Shown in pieces: positions 1 through 6,785 of a stretch of DNA of 13,158 nucleotides (within the stretch, counting starts at the first letter, position 1; every line of letters begins with the position of its first letter). The notes under the pieces are model-generated. The model was given only the letters and a program-made list of their open reading frames with translations. It did no database searches and was not told where the DNA came from. The position numbers were made by a program, and so were the translations under genes. This stretch comes from Bacillota bacterium (lineage in GTDB: Bacteria; Bacillota; Bacilli; Alicyclobacillales; SLC66): positions 1 through 13,158 of the forward strand of contig JAJZCJ010000063.1 in NCBI GenBank assembly GCA_021846145.1. The letters run 5' to 3'.

Positions 1-260
1 CCAAAACTGGACAACCCGATTTTGGCACAATCACTTTTCGTTACCATCCAGGTCCGTTTATTATCGAATTAAAATCATTAAAATTATATCTCTGGAGTTT
101 TCGTGACGAAGGACACTTTCATGAAGCGGTGACGAACAGGATTGCGGATGATTTTGTGCGGTTTGCTAAGCCTAAATTTTTAGAAGTAGTGGGAAAGTAT
201 AATGTGCGTGGGGGCATTTCGACCACGGTGCGTGTCGAATATCGTGAGCAACAAGGATGA
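1..260 (+). CDS. queF: NADPH-dependent 7-cyano-7-deazaguanine reductase QueF, 3' part only
   Basis: QueF reduces preQ0 to preQ1 in queuosine biosynthesis, in the cytosol. The gene runs off the left edge: the first complete codon is at position 3 and 85 codons are visible before the TGA at 258-260. The visible part starts at KTGQPDFG, which in this family follows directly after the catalytic Cys-Pro, so the nucleophilic Cys lies just outside the window. The Asp of QPDF (family proton donor), the NADPH-site motif [10 protein letters not shown] and the substrate-site His-Glu of GHFHE are present, as is the late RGGIS motif. The C-terminus ends soon after RGGIS and is shorter than I recall for B. 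subtilis QueF. The stop overlaps the ATG of the next gene (ATGA), so the two are probably cotranscribed. Identity is secure from the motifs. Confidence 0.95.
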   Translation, partial: KTGQPDFGTITFRYHPGPFIIELKSLKLYLWSFRDEGHFHEAVTNRIADDFVRFAKPKFLEVVGKYNVRGGISTTVRVEYREQQG

Positions 261-2206
261 AAGTAGGCGTTCATTCGGGAATGACAGCACTGTTGCTAGT
301 GCTGTTCTTTTCGTCGTCATTTCCTGTGATGGCCGCCACCAATTCGCAGGCCAGTATGAAAATCAATGTAGGATTTCAAAATTATTATGATCCGCGTTCG
401 TGGGTGCCCGTGCATGTGACAGTAAGTGCCACGCAAAATCACCCGTTGCACGGTGAGATTGCGTACGTGGTTAGTTCGCGTGACCGTCCGTTTGCAGGCA
501 CATACACATGGAAGCTTCCCGTTAGCACGTCAGGAACGGGTGGTGTGCAATCTTCATCTATAACGATTGGCCTCCCTGGTCTTTTTTTAAAAGGAGGAGG
601 GGAACTGTTATGGGAAAATAACGGTCAGGTAGTGATGAAATCCCACCTTCCAGGGATTGCGATCAGCGGTTCTGAAATTGCTGGAATCATCAGTTTGCGA
701 CCGGAGTCTGTGCAATTTTTAGCTGGGGTATCATCTGATAATGGTTCTACTGAACTGGTGACGGCCTATATTCCTCCTACTTCATTACCTTCATCTATGC
801 CGTTATTGGAATCACTCAGTTATTTGTATATTGATGGATCATCGGCCGCGTTGCTATCGCCTATGCAGATTCAGGGTATCTTAAATTGGGTTCGAGCGGG
901 GGGGATTTTACTACTTGGGGGAATTGAACCCAATGCAGGGCAAGTCGGTGGATTTTTAGGGCAAAGCCCAGTCGTGCCAAGTGTAGTGCTTGATCAACCG
1001 CCCACGCTCTTGGCAAAGTACGCGGGGAGCACGGGCATCCTCACTAATGAGTCCTTGTTGTATGGTCACATCATTAGCGGTGCAAAGGTGCTGGTAGGTG
1101 CTCAAAACAGTGCGTTGGTAGCGGCAAAAACCTTGGGACGTGGCAAGATCGTGTATGCAGGATTTGACGCGTCAGCACCTGACTATTTATCGTGGTCGGG
1201 ATATGCGCAATTTTGGGATACACTATTGCACTCCTTGCGTGCACAAGTGCTGCAATCAAGTCCTGATTTATTTGGAACAAATGGCGTCTGGGGATTATAT
1301 GCAGCTTCAGAACAATTTCCGCAAATGTATTCCCCTCCATTGTGGATCTGGGAGACCGTATTTGGCTTGTATGTATTTATTGTCGGACCTGTGCTGTACT
1401 TTATTTTGCGCAGGCATCGCCGCAATGAAATGGCGTGGCTGTATCTTCCTGTGATCTCGCTGTTTGTGGCAGGGGGCATTTATGTGCTAGGCGTCATGCA
1501 AAGGCCCAATGGTATTTTGACGCAAAGTGTGGGTATGGTGGATTTGCTAGACCATTCACTGACGCAAATTGCTGGTGTAGAGGCGTTTATGTCTCCACAG
1601 ACAAGGAGCTATTCGATCCACACGACGGCTGATACGTGGTCTGTTCCCATGTCAGAGCAAGCGACGGGGATTGGGCCGTCACAAACCAAAAATGAATTTT
1701 CGGGATCGTCTGGTAAAATTTCTTTTAATAAGGTAAATGCTTGGGGTGGGAAATTCGTACTTTCCTTAAATTTGTACAAGCGGTTCGGCTATGTGAATGG
1801 TACTTTTTATCGCGAGGGTCAATCGCTGGCCGGATATGTGACTAATCAAACCCGTTTTAATTTTACAGATGCAGCATTAGTGGTGAATCATCAAGTGATC
1901 GCTATTGGTGCGATGAAAAAAGGGCAAAGTGTAAATATTAGTGCAGTATTGCAAAGTGCAAGTATGCATAGCAGTGTGATGGCTGGATTGGGTGCTGTTT
2001 TGGCTAGTGCAAATCATGGGGTGGGCAAGTCGTTATTTGATAATTCAGGGACATTTTTACGACAAAGCATTCCGGATGGGGAAGCGATGTTTGTCGCATG
2101 GTCACACGATGAGCCTGCTCTATTAAAACCTGACGGAGTGACGTTACCTGCCACTCCACAGTGGTTGATTCGAGAACTGATTCCGATTACGCAGATAAAG
2201 GAGTGA
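257..2206 (+). CDS. Secreted/membrane protein with GATase-like region, accessory to ABC-2 transporter
   Basis: A 649-residue protein of no named family that I can assign. Residues 1-26 form a signal peptide: a hydrophobic run at 10-22 and a likely cleavage after Val-Met-Ala. Residues 27-180 look beta-rich. Residues 185-330 resemble the class I GATase-like fold seen in large ABC-linked surface proteins (LSYLYIDG, then [14 protein letters not shown], later [11 protein letters not shown]). There is no evident catalytic Cys triad, so it is probably non-enzymatic. Two helices at about 363-384 and 392-413 flank a basic loop (RRHRRN), which puts the N- and C-terminal domains outside the cell. The first ATG at 257 overlaps the queF stop with AAGG immediately before it, so translation is likely coupled; ATG 281 is the alternative but would shorten the signal peptide. 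The ATPase and permease genes follow at once, which suggests a structural or ligand-binding partner. The function is inferred. Confidence 0.8.
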   Translation: MKVGVHSGMTALLLVLFFSSSFPVMAATNSQASMKINVGFQNYYDPRSWVPVHVTVSATQNHPLHGEIAYVVSSRDRPFAGTYTWKLPVSTSGTGGVQSSSITIGLPGLFLKGGGELLWENNGQVVMKSHLPGIAISGSEIAGIISLRPESVQFLAGVSSDNGSTELVTAYIPPTSLPSSMPLLESLSYLYIDGSSAALLSPMQIQGILNWVRAGGILLLGGIEPNAGQVGGFLGQSPVVPSVVLDQPPTLLAKYAGSTGILTNESLLYGHIISGAKVLVGAQNSALVAAKTLGRGKIVYAGFDASAPDYLSWSGYAQFWDTLLHSLRAQVLQSSPDLFGTNGVWGLYAASEQFPQMYSPPLWIWETVFGLYVFIVGPVLYFILRRHRRNEMAWLYLPVISLFVAGGIYVLGVMQRPNGILTQSVGMVDLLDHSLTQIAGVEAFMSPQTRSYSIHTTADTWSVPMSEQATGIGPSQTKNEFSGSSGKISFNKVNAWGGKFVLSLNLYKRFGYVNGTFYREGQSLAGYVTNQTRFNFTDAALVVNHQVIAIGAMKKGQSVNISAVLQSASMHSSVMAGLGAVLASANHGVGKSLFDNSGTFLRQSIPDGEAMFVAWSHDEPALLKPDGVTLPATPQWLIRELIPITQIKE

Positions 2207-2212
2207 AAAGCG

Positions 2213-3169
2213 TTGATACGGGTAGAAAATTTAAGCAAAAAATACGGAAAAGTGACTGCCGTTCACAGCTTGAATCTCGATGTCAGAGAGGGTACGGTTT
2301 TTGGCTTTGTCGGTGAAAACGGAGCAGGCAAGACAACGACGTTATCTATTTTGTCTACCTTAATGATGCCTACCTCTGGACGAGCGTATATTAATGGTTT
2401 TGAGGTGACGACTGAACCAGGACTTGTGCGCAGACAGATCGGTTTTTTACCTGATGAATTTGGTGTGTATGATGATTTAAGTGTACGCGAGTATTTAGCT
2501 TTTTATGGCACAGCGTACGGCGTTGATGCGCCAATGATTGAAAAAAGGGCGGCCGAGTTGCTTCGATTGGTCAACCTTGAAGATCGTTCGGATGCGTTTG
2601 TCAATTCCCTGTCCAGAGGGATGAAGCAACGATTGGGGCTTGCTCGTAGTCTCATGCACGATCCTCCGGTGCTAATTTTGGACGAGCCTGCTTCTGGGCT
2701 AGACCCTCGTTCAAGAATTGACATGCGGGAAATTATCAAAGGCTTGCGTGAACGTGGCAAAACAATTTTGATAAGCTCGCATATTTTGCCTGAACTTGCG
2801 GATATGTGTGACGAAATTGGCATTATTCAACATGGTACGCTGGTAGCGTGTGCGGCGGTTGAAGTGGTGAATGCAAGAGTCAATGGCAATCGACACTTTC
2901 TTTTGGAAGTGATTGCACAGGGGCACCGTCTTGCAGAATTGCTGAATCGAAGACCAGAAATTACGGAAATACTGAAAGTGGGAGAAGACAAGGTTGAGTT
3001 TATTTTTGCAGGTTCTGAGACAGAACAGGTAGAATTAATCCATGAACTTGCTGTTTCTGGCTTTCAATTAAAAACATTTCAAGAGTTGGGGGGTAGCCTA
3101 GAAGATCTATTTTTGCGACTGACTACAGACAACGATGTGAAAATGGCACCGATTTCTAAAATGGCTTGA
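2213..3169 (+). CDS. ABC transporter ATP-binding protein (ABC-2 / NatA-like family)
   Basis: The cytoplasmic ATPase of an ABC-2 type transporter, 318 residues. Visible motifs are Walker A GENGAGKTT (34-42, Lys40), signature LSRGMKQR (133-140), Walker B VLILDEP (153-159), D-loop SGLD and switch His190 in SSH. The usual Q-loop glutamine is replaced in FLPDEFGVYDDLS (about 79-91), a variant I recall from ABC-2 ATPases. Residues 220-318 form a C-terminal extension common in this family. The start is TTG at 2213, supported by AAAGGAG at 2197-2203 with 9 bases of spacing; the ribosome site overlaps the end of the preceding gene, whose TGA is at 2204-2206. It pairs with the downstream permease. Direction and substrate cannot be read from the sequence; family members mostly export or drive assembly of surface structures. 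Confidence 0.93.
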   Translation: MIRVENLSKKYGKVTAVHSLNLDVREGTVFGFVGENGAGKTTTLSILSTLMMPTSGRAYINGFEVTTEPGLVRRQIGFLPDEFGVYDDLSVREYLAFYGTAYGVDAPMIEKRAAELLRLVNLEDRSDAFVNSLSRGMKQRLGLARSLMHDPPVLILDEPASGLDPRSRIDMREIIKGLRERGKTILISSHILPELADMCDEIGIIQHGTLVACAAVEVVNARVNGNRHFLLEVIAQGHRLAELLNRRPEITEILKVGEDKVEFIFAGSETEQVELIHELAVSGFQLKTFQELGGSLEDLFLRLTTDNDVKMAPISKMA

Positions 3170-3197
3170 CTGATATATGGTAGTGGGAGGATAAACT

Positions 3198-4130
3198 GTG
3201 CAGGGACAAGGGCATCACAAGATGAGCCAATGGATCAATCCGTTGTTGCGAAAAGAATTGCGTCAGCGTATGCGTTCGGGACGAACTATTTTGGCCCTCT
3301 CCCTTTATCTATTCGTGATCGGTACGGTGGCTTTTGTGTATATGTACGTGAATGTACAAGGACAAACGCTGATTTTGCAACCTGCGCGCACAGCAGAATT
3401 ATTTACTTTTCTCTCCTATCTGCAATTGGCATTAGTGTCCTTTGTGACGCCAGGCATCGCGTCGGGCGTGATCAGTGGGGAAAAAGAACGACAAACATTA
3501 TCAGTGCTTTTGACCACTCCTTTGTCACCACTGACAATTATATTTACTAAATTTATAAGTTCGATTTCTTTTCTATTGTTGCTGATTATTATGACACTGC
3601 CACTTTATAGTATTGTGTTTTTGTTTGGCGGGGTACTACCATCACAGGTGCTGGCGGTTTTTGGACTGCAAGTGATTACACTTGGTGCGATTGCAGGAAT
3701 TAGTATCTTTTTTTCTACATTGCTGCGACGTACAGGTTGGAGCACAGTGTTTTCGTATGCCACCGTGGCGATGCTTTTCATTGGGCTGGCCGTGTTTGGG
3801 TATTTGTTTGATAGTTTGGGTTTACATAATCCCGAAGAAAATCTGTGGATGCACCTAGCCGGCATCTGTTATGCCCTTGATCCCATTTACATGCAAGCGG
3901 GGATTGAATCCAATTTGGGGCTATTGAATCCCGCGTTAAGTCCTTCTCTGGTGTCATCAGTCTTTGAAGTGGTGAATAGTCATGCACTGTCAGGCAAAGA
4001 AGTGTGGTTTTTCTTTTTGATCGTGTATATCGCAAGTGGAACTGTTTTGCTTTTGATCAGTTCGTGGCGGCTCAGACCGGGGAGCTTTACGATGGTACGC
4101 AAACGCATCATTCGCTGGATTACGCACTAG
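3198..4130 (+). CDS. ABC-2 type transporter permease
   Basis: A 310-residue integral membrane protein, the channel half of the transporter encoded with the preceding ATPase. I count six hydrophobic segments, at about 31-52, 67-90, 119-145, 148-173, 181-203 and 269-288. The cytoplasmic stretch SGEKERQTLSVLLTTPLSP (93-111) fits the conserved ABC-2 coupling region between helices 2 and 3, where the ATPase docks. The C-terminus is basic and cytoplasmic. The start chosen is GTG 3198, because GGGAGG at 3185-3190 lies 7 bases upstream; ATG 3222 (MSQWINP) has a poorer site. The protein resembles the NosY/GldF class of permeases in size and layout, but the substrate is unknown. The gap to the ATPase gene is only 28 bases with no promoter or terminator visible, so one operon is likely. 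Confidence 0.9.
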   Translation: MQGQGHHKMSQWINPLLRKELRQRMRSGRTILALSLYLFVIGTVAFVYMYVNVQGQTLILQPARTAELFTFLSYLQLALVSFVTPGIASGVISGEKERQTLSVLLTTPLSPLTIIFTKFISSISFLLLLIIMTLPLYSIVFLFGGVLPSQVLAVFGLQVITLGAIAGISIFFSTLLRRTGWSTVFSYATVAMLFIGLAVFGYLFDSLGLHNPEENLWMHLAGICYALDPIYMQAGIESNLGLLNPALSPSLVSSVFEVVNSHALSGKEVWFFFLIVYIASGTVLLLISSWRLRPGSFTMVRKRIIRWITH

Positions 4131-4154
4131 CACTAATTTGAGGAGGGACATACT

Positions 4155-4946
4155 ATGTCGATGGGACATACAATGTGGTACTTGGTGATAGCAGGCGTAC
4201 TGGTCATCATTCTCATTTTGCTATTAGTCATACGAAGTATGCAAAAATCGCGAAAGACGCAGATGCACGATGGGCAGACTGAAGCTGCTACTGTACCTGT
4301 GGTAGAGCCGCCGATCGAAATGGCGACGCAAGAACCGATACATGAGCATTTAGAAGACGCGGGAGAACCTCTGGAGACGCAGGCTGCCGAGCCGATTATC
4401 TGGTTCAACGATGTGGTGCCTGAGCAAGTGCCACCCCTTGTGTTGCAGGATCTGGATGAAGCGGAAACAGATTTTCATTTAAATGAAGATCATGTCGTGC
4501 GCATGTCTAGTTATGAGGTTCCTAATACTACGCTTGACGATGATGGGGAAATGGAATCAACGGATTGGGTAGCGGAGCAATCGCCTGACAACGTGGCAAC
4601 GACTGTACCCGATGAGCGGCAACAATGGTTGCAAAGTCACCTTGATATTCCTGGTGTACTCGGGTGGTTTACGCTCACTCCATTTGGCGAGGCGAGGTAT
4701 TTTGATCAACCATATGCCGATGAAGTACACCATCATTTTGCGAAATTGCTTGAACAAATGATTGCTGCGTCAGAACTCGTTGGCATGGCAGATTGGAAAG
4801 AGTTTGTGCTGCGCGGAGAAGAAGGGGTAATCTTAATGATGACTGCCCCGCAAAGTGTAATGGCACAAGGGGACTATCTTGTGGTATTTTTAGATGAGGA
4901 AAAAGCAGTATCTCATGTGATCGCGCAAATGGGACAAGTTAGTTGA
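4155..4946 (+). CDS. Membrane-anchored protein with acidic linker and Roadblock/LC7-like C-terminal domain (tentative)
   Basis: A 263-residue protein that I cannot name. A single transmembrane helix spans about 8-27, followed by a basic patch (RSMQKSRK), so by the positive-inside rule the rest is cytoplasmic. Residues 38-150 form a linker rich in Glu, Asp, Pro and Thr, probably disordered. Residues 155-263 are a compact domain whose pattern (PGVLGWFTLTPFGEARYF, then a helix with HHHFAKLLEQMIAASEL, then EGVILMM and YLVVFLD) recalls Roadblock/LC7 (MglB-type) proteins, which dimerise and often bind small GTPases. That assignment is my reading of the pattern and needs a profile search. The start at ATG 4155 has AGGAGG at 4141-4146, 8 bases away. 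It lies 24 bases after the permease gene, so it may recruit or regulate the ATPase at the membrane. Confidence 0.75.
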   Translation: MSMGHTMWYLVIAGVLVIILILLLVIRSMQKSRKTQMHDGQTEAATVPVVEPPIEMATQEPIHEHLEDAGEPLETQAAEPIIWFNDVVPEQVPPLVLQDLDEAETDFHLNEDHVVRMSSYEVPNTTLDDDGEMESTDWVAEQSPDNVATTVPDERQQWLQSHLDIPGVLGWFTLTPFGEARYFDQPYADEVHHHFAKLLEQMIAASELVGMADWKEFVLRGEEGVILMMTAPQSVMAQGDYLVVFLDEEKAVSHVIAQMGQVS

Positions 4947-4982
4947 GCGATTGACGATAATCATACAGGAGGAAATTTAGGC

Positions 4983-5306
4983 ATGAGTGTACAAGATGTT
5001 ACCGATAATGATTTTAAAATGTTTTTACAAGATGAGGCTGATCGCCCAGTCATCATTGATTTTTGGGCGGTATGGTGTGGCCCGTGCAAGATGTTATCGC
5101 CAATTGTCGTAGAGTTGGCTGAAGAATACCCAGACAATTTAAAGGTCGGCAAACTCAACGTCGATGAAAACCCACGGACAGCAGGCGAGTTTGGTATTAT
5201 GAGCATTCCTACGTTGCTAGTTTTTAAAGGTGGCGAAGTCGTGCGTCAAATTGTTGGCTATATGCCAAAAAATCAGCTGAAAGCGAAATTAGCTGATCTT
5301 TTATAA
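4983..5306 (+). CDS. trxA: Thioredoxin
   Basis: A small cytosolic disulfide reductase of 107 residues, close to the usual length of about 105. It has the canonical active site WCGPC at 31-35 (Cys32, Cys35), the buried Asp26 (IIDFWA), and the cis-proline at 76 in SIPTLLVF. It reduces target proteins and is itself reduced by thioredoxin reductase, which is not in the window. The start ATG 4983 is preceded by AGGAGG at 4967-4972. The gap to the upstream gene is 36 bases and holds no convincing promoter, so it may be read from the ABC operon or from a promoter inside the previous gene. A strong terminator follows the stop. Nothing is unusual in the protein. Confidence 0.97.
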   Translation: MSVQDVTDNDFKMFLQDEADRPVIIDFWAVWCGPCKMLSPIVVELAEEYPDNLKVGKLNVDENPRTAGEFGIMSIPTLLVFKGGEVVRQIVGYMPKNQLKAKLADLL

Positions 5307-5327
5307 TTGAAATAGTTAAGGTGATAT

Positions 5328-5365
5328 AAAAATAGAGCGGCTCTTAGGAGTTCCGCTCTATTTTT
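5328..5365. terminator. Bidirectional intrinsic terminator between trxA and hemL
   Basis: A perfect 13-bp inverted repeat: AAAAATAGAGCGG at 5328-5340 pairs with CCGCTCTATTTTT at 5353-5365 around a 12-base loop. Read on the + strand, the GC core is followed by TTTTTGTTG, ending trxA transcripts. Read on the minus strand it is followed by TTTTTATAT, ending hemL transcripts. The hemL stop codon (5358-5360) lies within the stem, so the last hemL codons and the terminator share sequence. Confidence 0.9.
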
Positions 5366-6656
5366 GTTGACTTTTTACTTGTTCAAAGCTAGCTTTCGCA
5401 GCGACTAGTGTCTTTGCTACTTCCCGTTCTGTGTGAGCTGCGGTTAAGAACCACGCCTCGTATTTTGAGGGAGCTAAGTGTACGCCATTTGCCAGCATTG
5501 CTTTAAAAAAGACAGCAAACGCTTTTGCGTCAGTCTGTTTGGCATCTTCATAGTTCACGATTTGATGATCACCAAAGAACACAGTGAATCCGCCCCCCAG
5601 ACGATTGATGGTAATCGGGACACCAGCTTGTTGTGCGAGATGCAGTAGTCCTTCTTCGAGCGCTTGACCCAAACTGTTCATGCGCTCGTACACACCTGGT
5701 TCTTCGAGCACATCCAAACAAGCCATGCCTGCGCGGATCGAGGCGGGGTTGCCGGCTAGCGTGCCCGCTTGATAGGCAGGTCCGAGTGGAGCCACCTGCT
5801 CCATGATTTTTTGCTTTCCGCCATACGCGCCAATCGGCAAGCCGCCGCCGATGATTTTGCCTAGTGCGATGAGATCAGGCTTGACATCATTGTAATTCAC
5901 AATGCCAAAGCGAAAGCGAAACGCCGTGATGACTTCATCGTAAATGAGGGGTACATCCATGGCTGCTGTCGCTTGCCGGATGGTTTCTAAAAACCCTGGA
6001 ATAGGCGTGACGATGCCGAAATTACCCACTACCGGCTCGATCATCACGCCAGCGAGGTCATTTTTATGCTGATTCCAGGCATTTTGGAAAGCGTGAATGT
6101 CGTTAAAAGGCACAGTCACCACCGCGTTTGCCACCGCTTCGGGTACGCCTGCACTATCTGGTGTACCAAGTGATGACGGTCCAGAACCCGCGGCTACCAG
6201 CACCTGATCAAAATGGCCATGATAACACCCAGCAAACTTCATGATTTTGGTTTTTCCAGTGTACGCGCGGGCAACGCGCACGAGTGTCATGACCGCTTCT
6301 GTGCCAGAATTGACAAAGCGAATGCGCTCCAGTTCGGGAATGGCATGTTGCAAGCGCTCAGCAAAAAGTGTCTCCCACGGCGTAGGCGCTCCGATGAGCG
6401 ATCCTTGCTGCATGGCTTGATGGACAGTGTCCACGATGTGTGGGTGAGCGTGGCCTGCGATGATCGGACCATAGGCGGCAAGGTAGTCTATGTAAGGGTT
6501 GCCGTCCACATCATAAAGATAGGCTCCCTTTGCGCTTTCGATCGTGATGGGAGAGCCTCCACCCACTGCCTTGAAGGATCGTGAAGGGCTGTTAACGCCT
6601 CCGATAATGACGCGGCTCGCTCGTTCGTGCCATAATTCAGACTGTGTGAAATTCAT
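5358..6656 (-). CDS. hemL: Glutamate-1-semialdehyde 2,1-aminomutase, GsaB/HemL2 subtype
   Basis: A PLP enzyme that converts glutamate-1-semialdehyde to 5-aminolevulinate, the haem precursor, in the cytosol. It has 432 residues, the usual length. The PLP lysine is Lys267 in [18 protein letters not shown]; Asp240 in YDEV contacts the cofactor ring; GCYHGH and NSGTEAVM are conserved. Signatures such as [23 protein letters not shown] and DEVITAFRF match the second Bacillus enzyme (GsaB/HemL2) as I remember it, rather than the hem-operon HemL (SWGPLILGH, DEVMTGFR). A second copy may therefore exist elsewhere in the genome. The start ATG at 6656 has AAAGGAG just upstream on the minus strand. The gene stands alone, with its own promoter candidate and terminator, and faces away from selA. 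Confidence 0.95.
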   Translation of the reverse strand: MNFTQSELWHERASRVIIGGVNSPSRSFKAVGGGSPITIESAKGAYLYDVDGNPYIDYLAAYGPIIAGHAHPHIVDTVHQAMQQGSLIGAPTPWETLFAERLQHAIPELERIRFVNSGTEAVMTLVRVARAYTGKTKIMKFAGCYHGHFDQVLVAAGSGPSSLGTPDSAGVPEAVANAVVTVPFNDIHAFQNAWNQHKNDLAGVMIEPVVGNFGIVTPIPGFLETIRQATAAMDVPLIYDEVITAFRFRFGIVNYNDVKPDLIALGKIIGGGLPIGAYGGKQKIMEQVAPLGPAYQAGTLAGNPASIRAGMACLDVLEEPGVYERMNSLGQALEEGLLHLAQQAGVPITINRLGGGFTVFFGDHQIVNYEDAKQTDAKAFAVFFKAMLANGVHLAPSKYEAWFLTAAHTEREVAKTLVAAKASFEQVKSQQK

Positions 6657-6682
6657 AATGAACTCCTTTCTGTTAGTACTAA

Positions 6683-6691
6683 ACTATAGCA
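6683..6691 (-). promoter_or_regulatory. Candidate extended -10 promoter for hemL
   Basis: On the minus strand this reads TGCTATAGT, an extended -10 (TGn followed by TATAGT, one mismatch to TATAAT). It lies 26 bases before the hemL ATG, which allows a short leader carrying the AAAGGAG ribosome site. No good -35 hexamer is present at the right spacing, which extended -10 promoters can tolerate. Assigned by eye only. Confidence 0.4.
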
Positions 6692-6727
6692 TATTATCTT
6701 CGTGGTTGATTCACAGGGTGATTTGCG

Positions 6728-6756
6728 TTAATACTTAAGCATTACCTAGGTATAAG
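6728..6756 (+). promoter_or_regulatory. Candidate sigma-A promoter for the selA-hemZ-hisS-aspS unit
   Basis: TTAATA (6728-6733, 4 of 6 matches to TTGACA), a 17-base spacer, then TATAAG (6751-6756, 5 of 6 matches to TATAAT). Transcription would begin near 6763, leaving a leader of about 23 bases before the GTG at 6786. The spacer contains near-palindromes around CTTAAG and ACCTAGGT. A plausible but unproven call. Confidence 0.35.
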
Positions 6757-6771
6757 AAAAGTTAATTATTC

Positions 6772-6777
6772 GAGGTG
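6772..6777 (+). promoter_or_regulatory. Ribosome binding site that decides the selA start
   Basis: GAGGTG at 6772-6777 lies 8 bases before GTG 6786 but overlaps the earlier in-frame GTG at 6777. The later GTG is therefore the likely start. This also puts the cofactor lysine at residue 295, the same number as in E. coli SelA. Confidence 0.6.
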
Positions 6778-6785
6778 TGATCGTC

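Noticed and set aside
898..904. Run of seven G in the first ABC-cassette gene, as a possible phase-variable tract
   Set aside because: Encodes conserved-looking Gly-Gly in frame, is short, and there is no sign of a contingency locus.
1140..1454. 104-codon + strand frame and overlapping minus frames
   Set aside because: Out-of-frame with the long membrane protein gene; Cys-rich random-looking product without a domain.
4951..4956. TTGACG before trxA as a -35 element
   Set aside because: No -10 hexamer at 16-18 bases downstream; the region there is the trxA ribosome site and start.
6213..6584. 123-codon open frame on the + strand
   Set aside because: Antisense shadow of hemL, which has full family motifs.
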